In this document: in pieces, positions 25,404 through 32,829 of the stretch
How the letters are laid out: each line of letters opens with the position of its first letter
Position numbering within the stretch: position 1 is the first letter of the stretch
Assembly: GCA_008501735.1 (NCBI GenBank)
Contig: QQUF01000048.1
Span: forward strand, 59,629 to 123,628
DNA from: Calditrichota bacterium
Lineage (GTDB): Bacteria; CLD3
Direction: 5' to 3'
Length of the DNA stretch: 64,000 bases
Made by a program: the position numbers and the translations under genes
Notes under the pieces: generated by a model
What the model was told of the DNA's origin: nothing
What the model saw: only the letters and a program-made list of their open reading frames with translations
Database searches by the model: none

Positions 25404-26303
25404 ATGAGCGAATTTTTACAGCAGTTAATCAACGGACTTTCTCTCGGTAGCATTTACGCACTAATTGCACTTGGTTACACAATGATTTACGGAGTGCTGA
25501 AATTTATAAATTTTGCTCACGGCGATGTTTTTATGATTGGAGCTTACGCAGGATTTTACGTCGCTCCTTTAGTTTTGGGAATTTTCCCTTCTCCTTTTGG
25601 TGGTTTACTTGTAATGCTAATTGCGATGCTTGCTTGTGCAGTTCTCGGAATGGTAATCGAGAAACTCGCTTACTCACCGCTTCGGAATGCTGCAAGACTG
25701 ACAGTTTTGATAACAGCAATCGGAGTTTCACTTTTCCTCGAATACACAGGACAACTTTTCTTCGGAGCTGACCCAAGACGTTTTCCTGAACTTGTCGTCA
25801 ACACAGAATTAATGAATTTAAACGGAGTAATCATTTCTTTGAATGAAGTGATTGTTTTAGTAACGGCTTTAATTCTGATGGTTGGCTTACAAATCATTGT
25901 TATGAAAACGAAACTCGGAACAGCGATTCGTGCAGTTTCTTACAACGGAGTTGCGGCAAGTTTGATGGGAATTAACACAAGTGTTGTGATTTCTTTTACT
26001 TTCATTCTTGGTTCGGCACTTGCAGGAGCGGCAGGAGTTCTTTACGCACTTTCTTATCCGAGCATTGACCCTTTAATGGGAATTTTGCCAGGTTTAAAAG
26101 CATTCGTCGCAGCAGTTCTTGGCGGAATCGGAAACATTCCCGGAGCAATGGTTGGCGGATTAATTATCGGAGTTGTTGAGACTTTCACAGTTGGTTACAT
26201 TTCTCCAACTTACAGAGATGCAATTGCCTTCACAATTCTAATTCTAATCCTAATTTTCAAACCAACAGGTCTGTTTGGGACTACTCAAAGAGAGAAGGTT
26301 TAA
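25404..26303 (+). CDS. livH: Branched-chain amino acid ABC transporter permease
   Basis: The 299-residue permease begins 'LINGLSLGSIYALIALGYTMIYGVLKFINFAHGD', the diagnostic LivH opening. It has about eight membrane segments and ends 'TGLFGTTQREKV' as LivH proteins do. It imports branched-chain amino acids or similar compounds together with LivM, the LivG/LivF ATPases and a binding protein. None of these follows. The next genes are hicB, hicA and a SEFIR protein, so the operon may have been broken by an insertion, or the partners lie elsewhere. Confidence 0.92.
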   Translation: MSEFLQQLINGLSLGSIYALIALGYTMIYGVLKFINFAHGDVFMIGAYAGFYVAPLVLGIFPSPFGGLLVMLIAMLACAVLGMVIEKLAYSPLRNAARLTVLITAIGVSLFLEYTGQLFFGADPRRFPELVVNTELMNLNGVIISLNEVIVLVTALILMVGLQIIVMKTKLGTAIRAVSYNGVAASLMGINTSVVISFTFILGSALAGAAGVLYALSYPSIDPLMGILPGLKAFVAAVLGGIGNIPGAMVGGLIIGVVETFTVGYISPTYRDAIAFTILILILIFKPTGLFGTTQREKV

Positions 26304-26324
26304 GAGATTTTTTTCGATTTAATT

Positions 26325-26357
26325 TTTGACTTGAAAAAAGTATAGAAATTAAATCTT
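26325..26357 (+). promoter_or_regulatory. Candidate hicBA promoter
   Basis: TTTG (26325-26328) and TAAATCTT (26350-26357) are separated by 21 bases. The -7 element overlaps the left arm of the inverted repeat at 26354-26389. Confidence 0.4.
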
Positions 26358-26389
26358 TTAATCCATAAATTATAAATCGGATTAAAAGA
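26354..26389. promoter_or_regulatory. Operator-like 11-bp inverted repeat before hicB
   Basis: TCTTTTAATCC (26354-26364) and GGATTAAAAGA (26379-26389) are exact reverse complements around an AT-rich 14-nt spacer. The site overlaps the promoter -7 box and lies about 17 bases before the hicB start. HicB antitoxins usually repress their own operon, so this is a likely autoregulatory site. Confidence 0.6.
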
Positions 26390-26406
26390 AATCAAAGAGG
26401 TGCAAA

Positions 26407-26736
26407 ATGCAAGTCAAAATAGTGATTGACAAAATTCCTATAAAAATTAAAAAACGTAAAAATTGGTTTTTGGCAACAAGCCCTGATTTAGATGTTTCTT
26501 CACAAGGCGAAACAAAAGAGAAAGCGATTCAGAATTTAGGAGAGGCTATTTCTTTGTTTTTAATTACTTGTTTTGAAGTGGGAACTTTGGAAGATGTGCT
26601 TCAAGAATGTGGTTATCACTCTGAATCCAGAGCAAAAAACTCCCCTAAAAAAGTTGAGACAATCGACATCTCTGTTCCAATACCATTTTTAAATTATCAA
26701 GAACAAAAAAATCATTTAGAAGAATGCCACGCATAA
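26407..26736 (+). CDS. hicB: HicB-like antitoxin
   Basis: This 109-residue protein has the HicB fold: a small partly degraded RNase H-like N-terminal half ('WFLATSPDLDVSSQGETKEKAIQNLGEAISLFL') that binds HicA. The C-terminal tail, with 'VETIDISVPIPFL', is poor in recognisable helix-turn-helix, so the DNA-binding part, if present, is unusual. A strong SD (AAAGAGGTG) supports the start. It precedes hicA, the reverse of the common toxin-first order, and overlaps it by 13 bases. Confidence 0.8.
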   Translation: MQVKIVIDKIPIKIKKRKNWFLATSPDLDVSSQGETKEKAIQNLGEAISLFLITCFEVGTLEDVLQECGYHSESRAKNSPKKVETIDISVPIPFLNYQEQKNHLEECHA

Positions 26737-26957
26737 CACCAATTAATTGGAAAGTCTTAGAGTGTATTTTCTTAAAAATTGGTTTTGAATTTAAAAGACA
26801 AGTAGGAAGCCACAGGTCGTACACAAAGAGCGGAATAAGAAGACCAATTGTTATTCCAACCTACAAAGAGATTGACACTGAAATTATAAAAAGCAATTTA
26901 AAAACCGCTCAACTTTCGAGAGACAAATATTTTGAACTCTTGAAAGAGTGTAAATAG
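26724..26957 (+). CDS. hicA: HicA-like mRNA interferase toxin
   Basis: The 77-residue protein matches the HicA/YcfA toxin family, a double-stranded RNA-binding fold that cleaves mRNA on ribosomes. The active-site His is expected at residue 30 in 'RQVGSHRSYTKSG', followed by 'RPIVIPTYKEIDTEIIKSNLKTAQLS', where family members have the conserved 'IP.H...L..GTL..IL.Q..L' stretch. The final half is diverged from that consensus, so activity is not certain. It is translationally coupled to hicB and is followed after about 40 bases by the SEFIR gene on the same strand. Confidence 0.82.
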   Translation: MPRITPINWKVLECIFLKIGFEFKRQVGSHRSYTKSGIRRPIVIPTYKEIDTEIIKSNLKTAQLSRDKYFELLKECK

Positions 26958-26998
26958 AATCAAGGACTCAAGTTTTAAAGAAAACTAGAGAAAAAACT

Positions 26999-27763
26999 AT
27001 GAAAATTCCTAAAGTATTTATTTCATATTCACACGATTCTCAAGAACATAAAATGTGGGTAATGGATTTGGCAACTCGACTGAGGAATTTTAGTGTTGAT
27101 GCAATTTTAGATCAATGGGAACTAAAACTTGGAGACGATTTACCTCATTTTATGGAAACTAATCTTGAATCATCGGATTATGTTTTAATGATTTGTACCG
27201 ATAATTATGTAAAAAAAGCTAATGCAGGAAAAGGAGGAGTTGGTTATGAAAAAATGATTGTTACTTCAGATTTAATGAGTAGAATTGATTCAAACAAAAT
27301 AATTCCAATTATTCGACAAGACGGAGCACATAAAGTTCCTACATTTCTTAAAACAAAACTTTTTATCGACTTCTCTTTGAATAATGATTATGAATCTAAT
27401 TTCGATGAATTAGCTAGAACAATTCACAAAAAGCCATTGTTTAAGAAACCAGAAATTGGAAACAATCCATTTGTACCTGTTGAAGAATTAAGACCTGAAA
27501 AAACAAATGATTTACTATTCATCATCATGAAAGAAATCGTCAGTAGGTATGAGAATGGAGCCACAAGTTTTCTTTACTCCTCTTCGCAAAAAAGTTTTGA
27601 TATTTCAAGGATATTATTTGATATTAACATGACCAAAGCAGGAAGTTTAGGTTATATCAAACGCTTTAGTCGTATGAATGATTTTGGTGAATATCAAGAT
27701 TTAGTTGGGTTAACACATAAAGGGAAAGTATTTGCGATTGAGCAAAATTTAATCAAGAAATAG
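26999..27763 (+). CDS. SEFIR/TIR-domain protein with unknown C-terminal domain
   Basis: The 254-residue protein opens with 'PKVFISYSHDSQEHKMWVMDLATRLR', the start of the bacterial SEFIR (TIR-like) domain. 'DAILDQWELKLGDDLPHFME' and 'YVLMICTDNYVKKANAGKGGVGYEKMIV' follow. Glu84 in 'GYEKM' sits where TIR NADases have their catalytic Glu. The domain ends near residue 145. Residues 165-254 form a separate region ending 'LVGLTHKGKVFAIEQNLIKK', which could be a small winged helix or sensor, of no family I know. Its codon use looks more AT-rich than that of its neighbours. A phage-defence or signalling NADase role is possible. Confidence 0.75.
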   Translation: MKIPKVFISYSHDSQEHKMWVMDLATRLRNFSVDAILDQWELKLGDDLPHFMETNLESSDYVLMICTDNYVKKANAGKGGVGYEKMIVTSDLMSRIDSNKIIPIIRQDGAHKVPTFLKTKLFIDFSLNNDYESNFDELARTIHKKPLFKKPEIGNNPFVPVEELRPEKTNDLLFIIMKEIVSRYENGATSFLYSSSQKSFDISRILFDINMTKAGSLGYIKRFSRMNDFGEYQDLVGLTHKGKVFAIEQNLIKK

Positions 27764-27820
27764 AATTTTCCATTTTATACCTATTCTTAGGAATTTAGAA
27801 ATAGTAATTTGAGTATCTCA

Positions 27821-28261
27821 CTAATCCTCTTCTAAATTATGTCTTTTAATCATTACGACTTTTGATTGTGCGTAAACCGAATGGCAACTGACGCAAGAGT
27901 TTACCATTTTTGTGTAAGTTTCTTTATAATTTTCGGTTGAGTCAAATGCTTGGACTGACTTTGCAAACTCGTCGTTCTTTCTCAAAAATGTATCTCCAAA
28001 ATCTGTGCCTTTTAGTTTCTCGGTAATTTCAAGCATTTTTTGAATTGATTCTTCTTTTGGCTTTTCGTTGGTTTTAGCTTTGTCTTTCATCTCAAGAATG
28101 TTCGCAAACATCTGAAACATTATTTGCTTCAACTCACCTCTATCAACCTTAACGGTTTTACTTTCGCTTGGCTTTTCAGTTTCCGCTTGGGCTTTCGGAC
28201 TCTCCGCACAGCTCAAACTAAAAAGTGTAAAGATTAAACCTGTTACTAAAATATTCTTCAT
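27821..28261 (-). CDS. Lipoprotein c-type cytochrome, single haem
   Basis: The product has 146 residues. The lipobox 'SLSC' places the lipidated Cys at 18, a linker rich in Glu and Lys follows, and a helical domain carries one haem-attachment site 'CVSCH' at 123-127 near the C-terminus, as in cytochrome c'-type four-helix bundles. It should be anchored to a membrane facing the periplasm. No partner oxidase is adjacent. It lies three bases downstream of the deoxyhypusine-synthase-like gene on the same strand and may be read with it. Confidence 0.7.
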   Translation of the reverse strand: MKNILVTGLIFTLFSLSCAESPKAQAETEKPSESKTVKVDRGELKQIMFQMFANILEMKDKAKTNEKPKEESIQKMLEITEKLKGTDFGDTFLRKNDEFAKSVQAFDSTENYKETYTKMVNSCVSCHSVYAQSKVVMIKRHNLEED

Positions 28262-28264
28262 TTT

Positions 28265-29218
28265 CTAACTTTCATTTTTATCAAAAATTTTATTTTCGAT
28301 TCCTGCGTAAAGCAGTGGAATCATAATTTCGTGGTGTCCAATAAAATTAAAAAACTTTCCTCCTGGTCGCCTTAAAACATTTTCCCAAACTCTGTAACTG
28401 TTAATCATATCGAAATTTGCACAAACTAAATTCTCAAAATCAATCCCCAAATTCCTGCTCATCGAAAATGCTTTGAGGAAAACTTCAGGCATCAAAACGG
28501 CAGAACCAAGATTCATAAAAATTCCGCCTTGTTCACCAAGTTCTTTGACTTGTTCGGCAAAAATCAAAAAATCAGCGTAGCTTTTCTCACCAATTTTTTC
28601 ACCGTCAGCAGAAAGGTGTTGGTGAATTATATCAGTTCCGACAGCGACGTGAGAAGTGAAAGGAACGTTCAATTCGTAAGCCTTTGCAACTAAACTAAAT
28701 TCCACAAATTCAGGATTTGCCTCAAGCAAAGATTTTCCGACTGCTTCACCAAGTCCGAGTTTTGAATTTGAGTTAATCGCTTCGTTCAAAAAATCACCTG
28801 TTTCTTGGGTCAAACCAAAAGTTCCCGTTTCAAGCTCTTTAGCAACGTCTTCGGAAGTCTCTCCAAAAAGTGCAAGTTCTGCGTCGTGAATAATTGTCGC
28901 TCCATTTGTGGCAATCGCAGAAATGATTCCTTCTTCCATCAATTTTATCAAAATCGGTGCAAGTCCGCATTTTATCGGATGAGCTCCCATTCCAAGAATG
29001 AATCTTCCATTTGTATTGTAATTTTTTGCGATTTCTTCTAAAAATAAATTAAGATTTTTTGAGGCGAGAATTTTAGGCAAAGAATCCAAGAATTTTTCAA
29101 AATTTGGAATACCTATCGGTTTTGCGAAAGTTTCGACTTTCTCTTTACTTGTACGAGTTTTGATACTTCGGAGTTTTAATTTGCTTCTATCAAATTTCGG
29201 GAACTTCGAATCAGTCAA
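28265..29218 (-). CDS. Deoxyhypusine synthase-like protein of uncertain function
   Basis: The 317-residue protein has a Rossmann-like middle with 'RFILGMGAHPIKCGLAPILIKLMEEGIISAIATNGATIIHDAELALFG', later 'TSHVAVGTDIIHQH' and 'GGIFMNLGSAVLMPEVFLKA'. I connect this to proteins that resemble deoxyhypusine synthase, but I cannot assign a reaction. The start is TTG at 29218, supported by the SD AGGAG six bases upstream. This start overlaps the stop of the DUF3108 gene, so the two are coupled. A longer reading frame from 29281 would run 71 bases into that gene and lacks support. Confidence 0.5.
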   Translation of the reverse strand: MTDSKFPKFDRSKLKLRSIKTRTSKEKVETFAKPIGIPNFEKFLDSLPKILASKNLNLFLEEIAKNYNTNGRFILGMGAHPIKCGLAPILIKLMEEGIISAIATNGATIIHDAELALFGETSEDVAKELETGTFGLTQETGDFLNEAINSNSKLGLGEAVGKSLLEANPEFVEFSLVAKAYELNVPFTSHVAVGTDIIHQHLSADGEKIGEKSYADFLIFAEQVKELGEQGGIFMNLGSAVLMPEVFLKAFSMSRNLGIDFENLVCANFDMINSYRVWENVLRRPGGKFFNFIGHHEIMIPLLYAGIENKIFDKNES

Positions 29219-29939
29219 TTTTTTCTCCTGAAAAATCTGTGAGTTGGACTGAAATAGAACCGACAATCGCTTTTCCTTCAACTTTTACAGGCATTTTTCT
29301 TTCGTCTCGTGTAATCCAAATCATAAGTTTCCCTTCTGCTTTGAAAAGTCCTGCTCCAGGAAGTGCGGAAACAGGTTCGATTTTGTAACAATCGAATTTT
29401 CCAGCTTTGACTTTGATTTCTTCTTCAGCGTGAACAATAACTGCCATTTCGTAAAACTTGTTGTTGTTTACGTAGTTCAAATTCAAAGTGTCACCAACAG
29501 TAAACGCTTGGTTTCTTACAAAGAAAAATGCACTTAACGGGTCAAAAATTGGGTTTTCGTTTGTAAGGACTGTGTCTTTTGAAACGACTTTGTAAAGTGA
29601 ATCGCTTTCGGCAAAAAAATCTGCTTGGTACTTTTTGTTGTAAGGTCCTTCATTTTGGACTTTCCTGAAAGCTCTTGGTTGCAAAGTTTTTGTGTCAATA
29701 AAAGTATCGAGCGTGTCTCGAACCTTGAAAAACCAATCAAAAAATTTCGCACTTTTCGCCAAAGTTGAATGTTTATAAGTCGAATCGTCAAGTTGAGTCA
29801 AAGTCATCGAAGCAGTTCCTGCGTGAATGAAACCGTAATCAATACTGAACTTCAAAACTTCTTTTGATTCACCAAAGGCGAGTGAGCTAAAGGCAAAAAG
29901 AAGAATTAAGGGGAATATTTTCAAGGTAATTTTTTTCAT
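29211..29939 (-). CDS. DUF3108-family periplasmic protein
   Basis: From the ATG at 29939 the product has 242 residues with a clear signal peptide (MKKITLKIFPLILLFAFSSLAFG). The DUF3108 pattern is visible: 'FSIDYGFIHAGTASMTL', 'FKVRDTLDTFID', 'DPLSAFFFVRN' and 'MIWITRDERKMPVKVEGKAIVGSISVQLTDF'. The domain is beta-rich and its function is unknown. An upstream in-frame start at 29972 adds 11 residues before the signal peptide and is less likely. Confidence 0.75.
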   Translation of the reverse strand: MKKITLKIFPLILLFAFSSLAFGESKEVLKFSIDYGFIHAGTASMTLTQLDDSTYKHSTLAKSAKFFDWFFKVRDTLDTFIDTKTLQPRAFRKVQNEGPYNKKYQADFFAESDSLYKVVSKDTVLTNENPIFDPLSAFFFVRNQAFTVGDTLNLNYVNNNKFYEMAVIVHAEEEIKVKAGKFDCYKIEPVSALPGAGLFKAEGKLMIWITRDERKMPVKVEGKAIVGSISVQLTDFSGEKID

Positions 29940-30057
29940 AATTTTTATTTTAAGACTCCAAACCAAAGACAATTTTCTGAGTTTGCAAATTTAATTCACA
30001 AAACATTTTCTCGATAGAAAATTTAACGCAGAGAAGCATTTTTGTTTAAGAATGATT

Positions 30058-30981
30058 TTATTTTTGCAAAGACTCCAAGTTCAAACCTCTTCTGTCTTCC
30101 TCAATTCCTTTCGGGTCAACGTGGACAAGAACTTGCGTAATTTTGGAATCGTATTTTCGGATTTTCTTAGCAACTAAATCTGAAATATCGTGAGCTTGTA
30201 GAACCGTCATTTTCGGGTTAACTTCAATGTGAATTTCGATTGCAATTTTATTTCCCAAAAATCTAACTCCGATGTCGTGAGGGTGTTCAACTTCTGCAAC
30301 TTCATTGGCAATTTTCAAAATATCTTCCAAAAAACTTTTGTCAGGAACTGTGTCGGTGATTCTTTTCATCGCGTCCAAAATCACTTCAAAACCGACTTTC
30401 AAAATCAAAACTGCAATTACAAATCCGATGAAAGAGTCAACAACTCCCCATTCAGGTTTGAAATAAATTACGATTAAACCAATCAAAACACCGATTGTCG
30501 AAAGTGAATCACTTCGGTGATGCCAAGCGTTTGCGATTAACATTGAATCGTCAAGTTCTTTGCCGATTTTGTAAGTGTACCAAAAAAGTCCTTCTTTGAT
30601 AAAAATTGAAACAACAGCAACTGAGATTGTAAGGAAACTCGCATTAGATTGCTTTTGTTCAAAAATCGAAAAAGCTGCTTCTTTACCAATTTCGTAAGCG
30701 ACAAAAATCAGTAGAACTCCCATTCCAATTTCCAAAAGAGTTTGAATTTTTCCGTGTCCGTGAGTGTGGTTTTCATCTGGCGGAAGATTCGCAAAGTAAA
30801 TTCCGCAAAGAACAACTCCATCACTCACAAGGTCAGAAAGACTGTGAAATCCATCTGAAATTAAAGCGTAACTTCCACCGAGAGTTCCTGCGGAAATTTT
30901 GATTGCTGCAAGAATTAAGTTTAGGATTGCTCCAACGATTGTAACTTTTGATTCTTTTTGTGAAAGGAGTGGTTGACTCAT
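30058..30981 (-). CDS. Cation diffusion facilitator transporter
   Basis: The 307-residue protein is a CDF-family metal exporter with about six membrane segments. The metal-binding residues are visible: 'SDGFHSLSDLVSD' (Asp43, Asp50) in TM2 and 'NAWHHRSDSLSTIG' (His and Asp) in TM5, with a His-rich loop 'HTHGHGK' between. The C-terminal cytoplasmic domain ('HDIGVRFLGNKIAIEIHIEVNP') is the ferredoxin-like dimer module. The likely substrates are Zn, Fe, Co or Cd. It is a single gene divergent from the T9SS protein. Confidence 0.9.
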   Translation of the reverse strand: MSQPLLSQKESKVTIVGAILNLILAAIKISAGTLGGSYALISDGFHSLSDLVSDGVVLCGIYFANLPPDENHTHGHGKIQTLLEIGMGVLLIFVAYEIGKEAAFSIFEQKQSNASFLTISVAVVSIFIKEGLFWYTYKIGKELDDSMLIANAWHHRSDSLSTIGVLIGLIVIYFKPEWGVVDSFIGFVIAVLILKVGFEVILDAMKRITDTVPDKSFLEDILKIANEVAEVEHPHDIGVRFLGNKIAIEIHIEVNPKMTVLQAHDISDLVAKKIRKYDSKITQVLVHVDPKGIEEDRRGLNLESLQK

Positions 30982-31150
30982 TTTGCCTTTACGAGTAGTT
31001 TAAAGTGGTTGGTGAAGCTAATAAAAGAAGTAGGTTAAAACAAATTTAACCGCTCAAAATCTAAGATTTTTTGTAAAGATGTTTTTCTTTCTAATTCATT
31101 ACTAATTTTGTAATTTAGAGGTTCTAATTCTCTCTAAAGGAAAATAAAGT

Positions 31151-32788
31151 TTGAACTTAAAAACACTCTTTTGCTTTTTAAGCGTTTCGATGTTTGCAAC
31201 AAATTTAACCTTTTCCCAAATTAGCAAAAATGTAACTTTATTCGGTCAACTAAACCCTGAACCAATTCATTACGCAGGTTCTTGGGGGTGGACTTCACCG
31301 AACGGAGAAGAATACGCTCTAATTGGTGCTTTTACAGGAACTTCGATAATTTCGATTGATGACTCACTGAACATTCACGAAGTTGATTTTATTACAGGAC
31401 CAAGTTCTAACTGGAGAGAAATTACAGTTTTAAATGACTACGCTTACGTTGTAACTGAAGGTTCTGGTTTTGGTGAAGGAATGCAAGTAATCTCACTTGC
31501 GACACTTCCAGACAGTGTTTCACTTGTAACAACTTTCAGCCAAACTTTCGGAAAAGCTCACATTATTGGCAGAGATATTTATTCGGATTCAAATTACGTT
31601 TATGTTGACGGAACTCAAACTCTTGGTGGAGTTCACATTCTTGACGTTTCAAACCCTGCAAATCCAATCGAAGTTGGAGACTATTCTCCTTACTACATTC
31701 ACGATTCACACATTCGCGGAAACAGACTTTATGCTTCAGCTTTTTACAACGGAACTCTTGACATCGTAGATATTTCTGACAAAACAAACCCAACTTTAAT
31801 TACTCAAATTTCTTACACAAATCCTTTTACACACAGTTGTTGGACTTCGCAAGACGAAACGCATCTTTTTGTAACTGACGAAGAAGACGGAACTCCTGCA
31901 AGAATTTGGAACATCGAAGATTTAAACAATATTTATGAAGTTGCTCAGTACTCTGCAAATTTCCAAAGTCTTGTTCATAACCCTTACATCCTCGGAGATT
32001 TCGTTTATATCACTCACAACACAGAAGGTTTGAGAATTGTTGACATTGCCGACCCAAGTGTTCCGATTGAAGTTGGATTTTACGATACTTATAGTGGACC
32101 AAGTGGAGGATTTCACGGACTTTGGTCAGCTTTCCCTTACTTTCCTTCACAAAAAATTATTGGAGCAAACAGAGCGGACGGGCTTTACATTTTTGAATTT
32201 AACCAAATCCACGCAGGACGAATTTATGGAACAGTTGTTGACTCATTGACAGACATTCCAATCTCAAATGCTCAAATCACAATTGGTGAAACGGGGCGAA
32301 CAACAACAACCGATAACAATGGTTTCTTCAAAATCGGCGAACTTCCAAGCTCAGAAGAGGGGTTTCTTTTAGGTTACACTTTGAATTTTTCAGCAAACGG
32401 TTACAACACAAAATCTTTGACTGATAATGTTTTAAGTCAGTCGGACAGTTTATTTTTTGAAATAAAATTAGTGGATATTAGCGTTCCTGTTAGTGAAAGT
32501 TCAAATTTGCCAAGTTTGATAAAACTTGAGCAGAATTTCCCAAATCCTTTTAACCCTTCAACTTTGATAAATTACGAATTAGAAATTGAAAATTACGAAT
32601 TAGCAAAATTGGTGATTTTTAATACTCTGGGTGAAAAGGTAAAAGAGTTTAGCTTGACCGAAACCAAAGGTTCGGTTGTTTGGAATGGAAAAAATGATTT
32701 TGGTAAAGAAGTTGCAAGTGGGACTTACTTTTACCAAATTAAGACAGATATTTTTTCACAAACGAAAAAAATGATTTTCTTAAAATAG
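31151..32788 (+). CDS. T9SS-secreted choice-of-anchor B family protein
   Basis: The 545-residue protein has a signal peptide and then a beta-propeller built of LVIVD-like repeats: 'GGVHILDVSNPANPIEVGDY', 'TLDIVDISDKTNPTLI' and 'GLRIVDIADPSVPIEVGFY'. A carboxypeptidase regulatory-like domain ('RIYGTVVDSLTDIPISNAQITI') follows. It ends in a type IX secretion sorting domain from about residue 465 ('LEQNFPNPFNPSTLINYEL' to the C-terminus). It should be exported to the cell surface or medium. The start is a TTG with SD AAAGG. A TAATTTTG box at 31103-31110 is a weak promoter candidate. Confidence 0.83.
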   Translation: MNLKTLFCFLSVSMFATNLTFSQISKNVTLFGQLNPEPIHYAGSWGWTSPNGEEYALIGAFTGTSIISIDDSLNIHEVDFITGPSSNWREITVLNDYAYVVTEGSGFGEGMQVISLATLPDSVSLVTTFSQTFGKAHIIGRDIYSDSNYVYVDGTQTLGGVHILDVSNPANPIEVGDYSPYYIHDSHIRGNRLYASAFYNGTLDIVDISDKTNPTLITQISYTNPFTHSCWTSQDETHLFVTDEEDGTPARIWNIEDLNNIYEVAQYSANFQSLVHNPYILGDFVYITHNTEGLRIVDIADPSVPIEVGFYDTYSGPSGGFHGLWSAFPYFPSQKIIGANRADGLYIFEFNQIHAGRIYGTVVDSLTDIPISNAQITIGETGRTTTTDNNGFFKIGELPSSEEGFLLGYTLNFSANGYNTKSLTDNVLSQSDSLFFEIKLVDISVPVSESSNLPSLIKLEQNFPNPFNPSTLINYELEIENYELAKLVIFNTLGEKVKEFSLTETKGSVVWNGKNDFGKEVASGTYFYQIKTDIFSQTKKMIFLK

Positions 32789-32829
32789 AACTGATTAAAG
32801 TTTAGTAGGAAGTAGATAAAGTAATAAGT

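Noticed and set aside
29219-29281. Longer start for the deoxyhypusine synthase-like gene
   Set aside because: It would overlap the DUF3108 gene by 71 bases, while the TTG at 29218 has a good AGGAG site six bases upstream.
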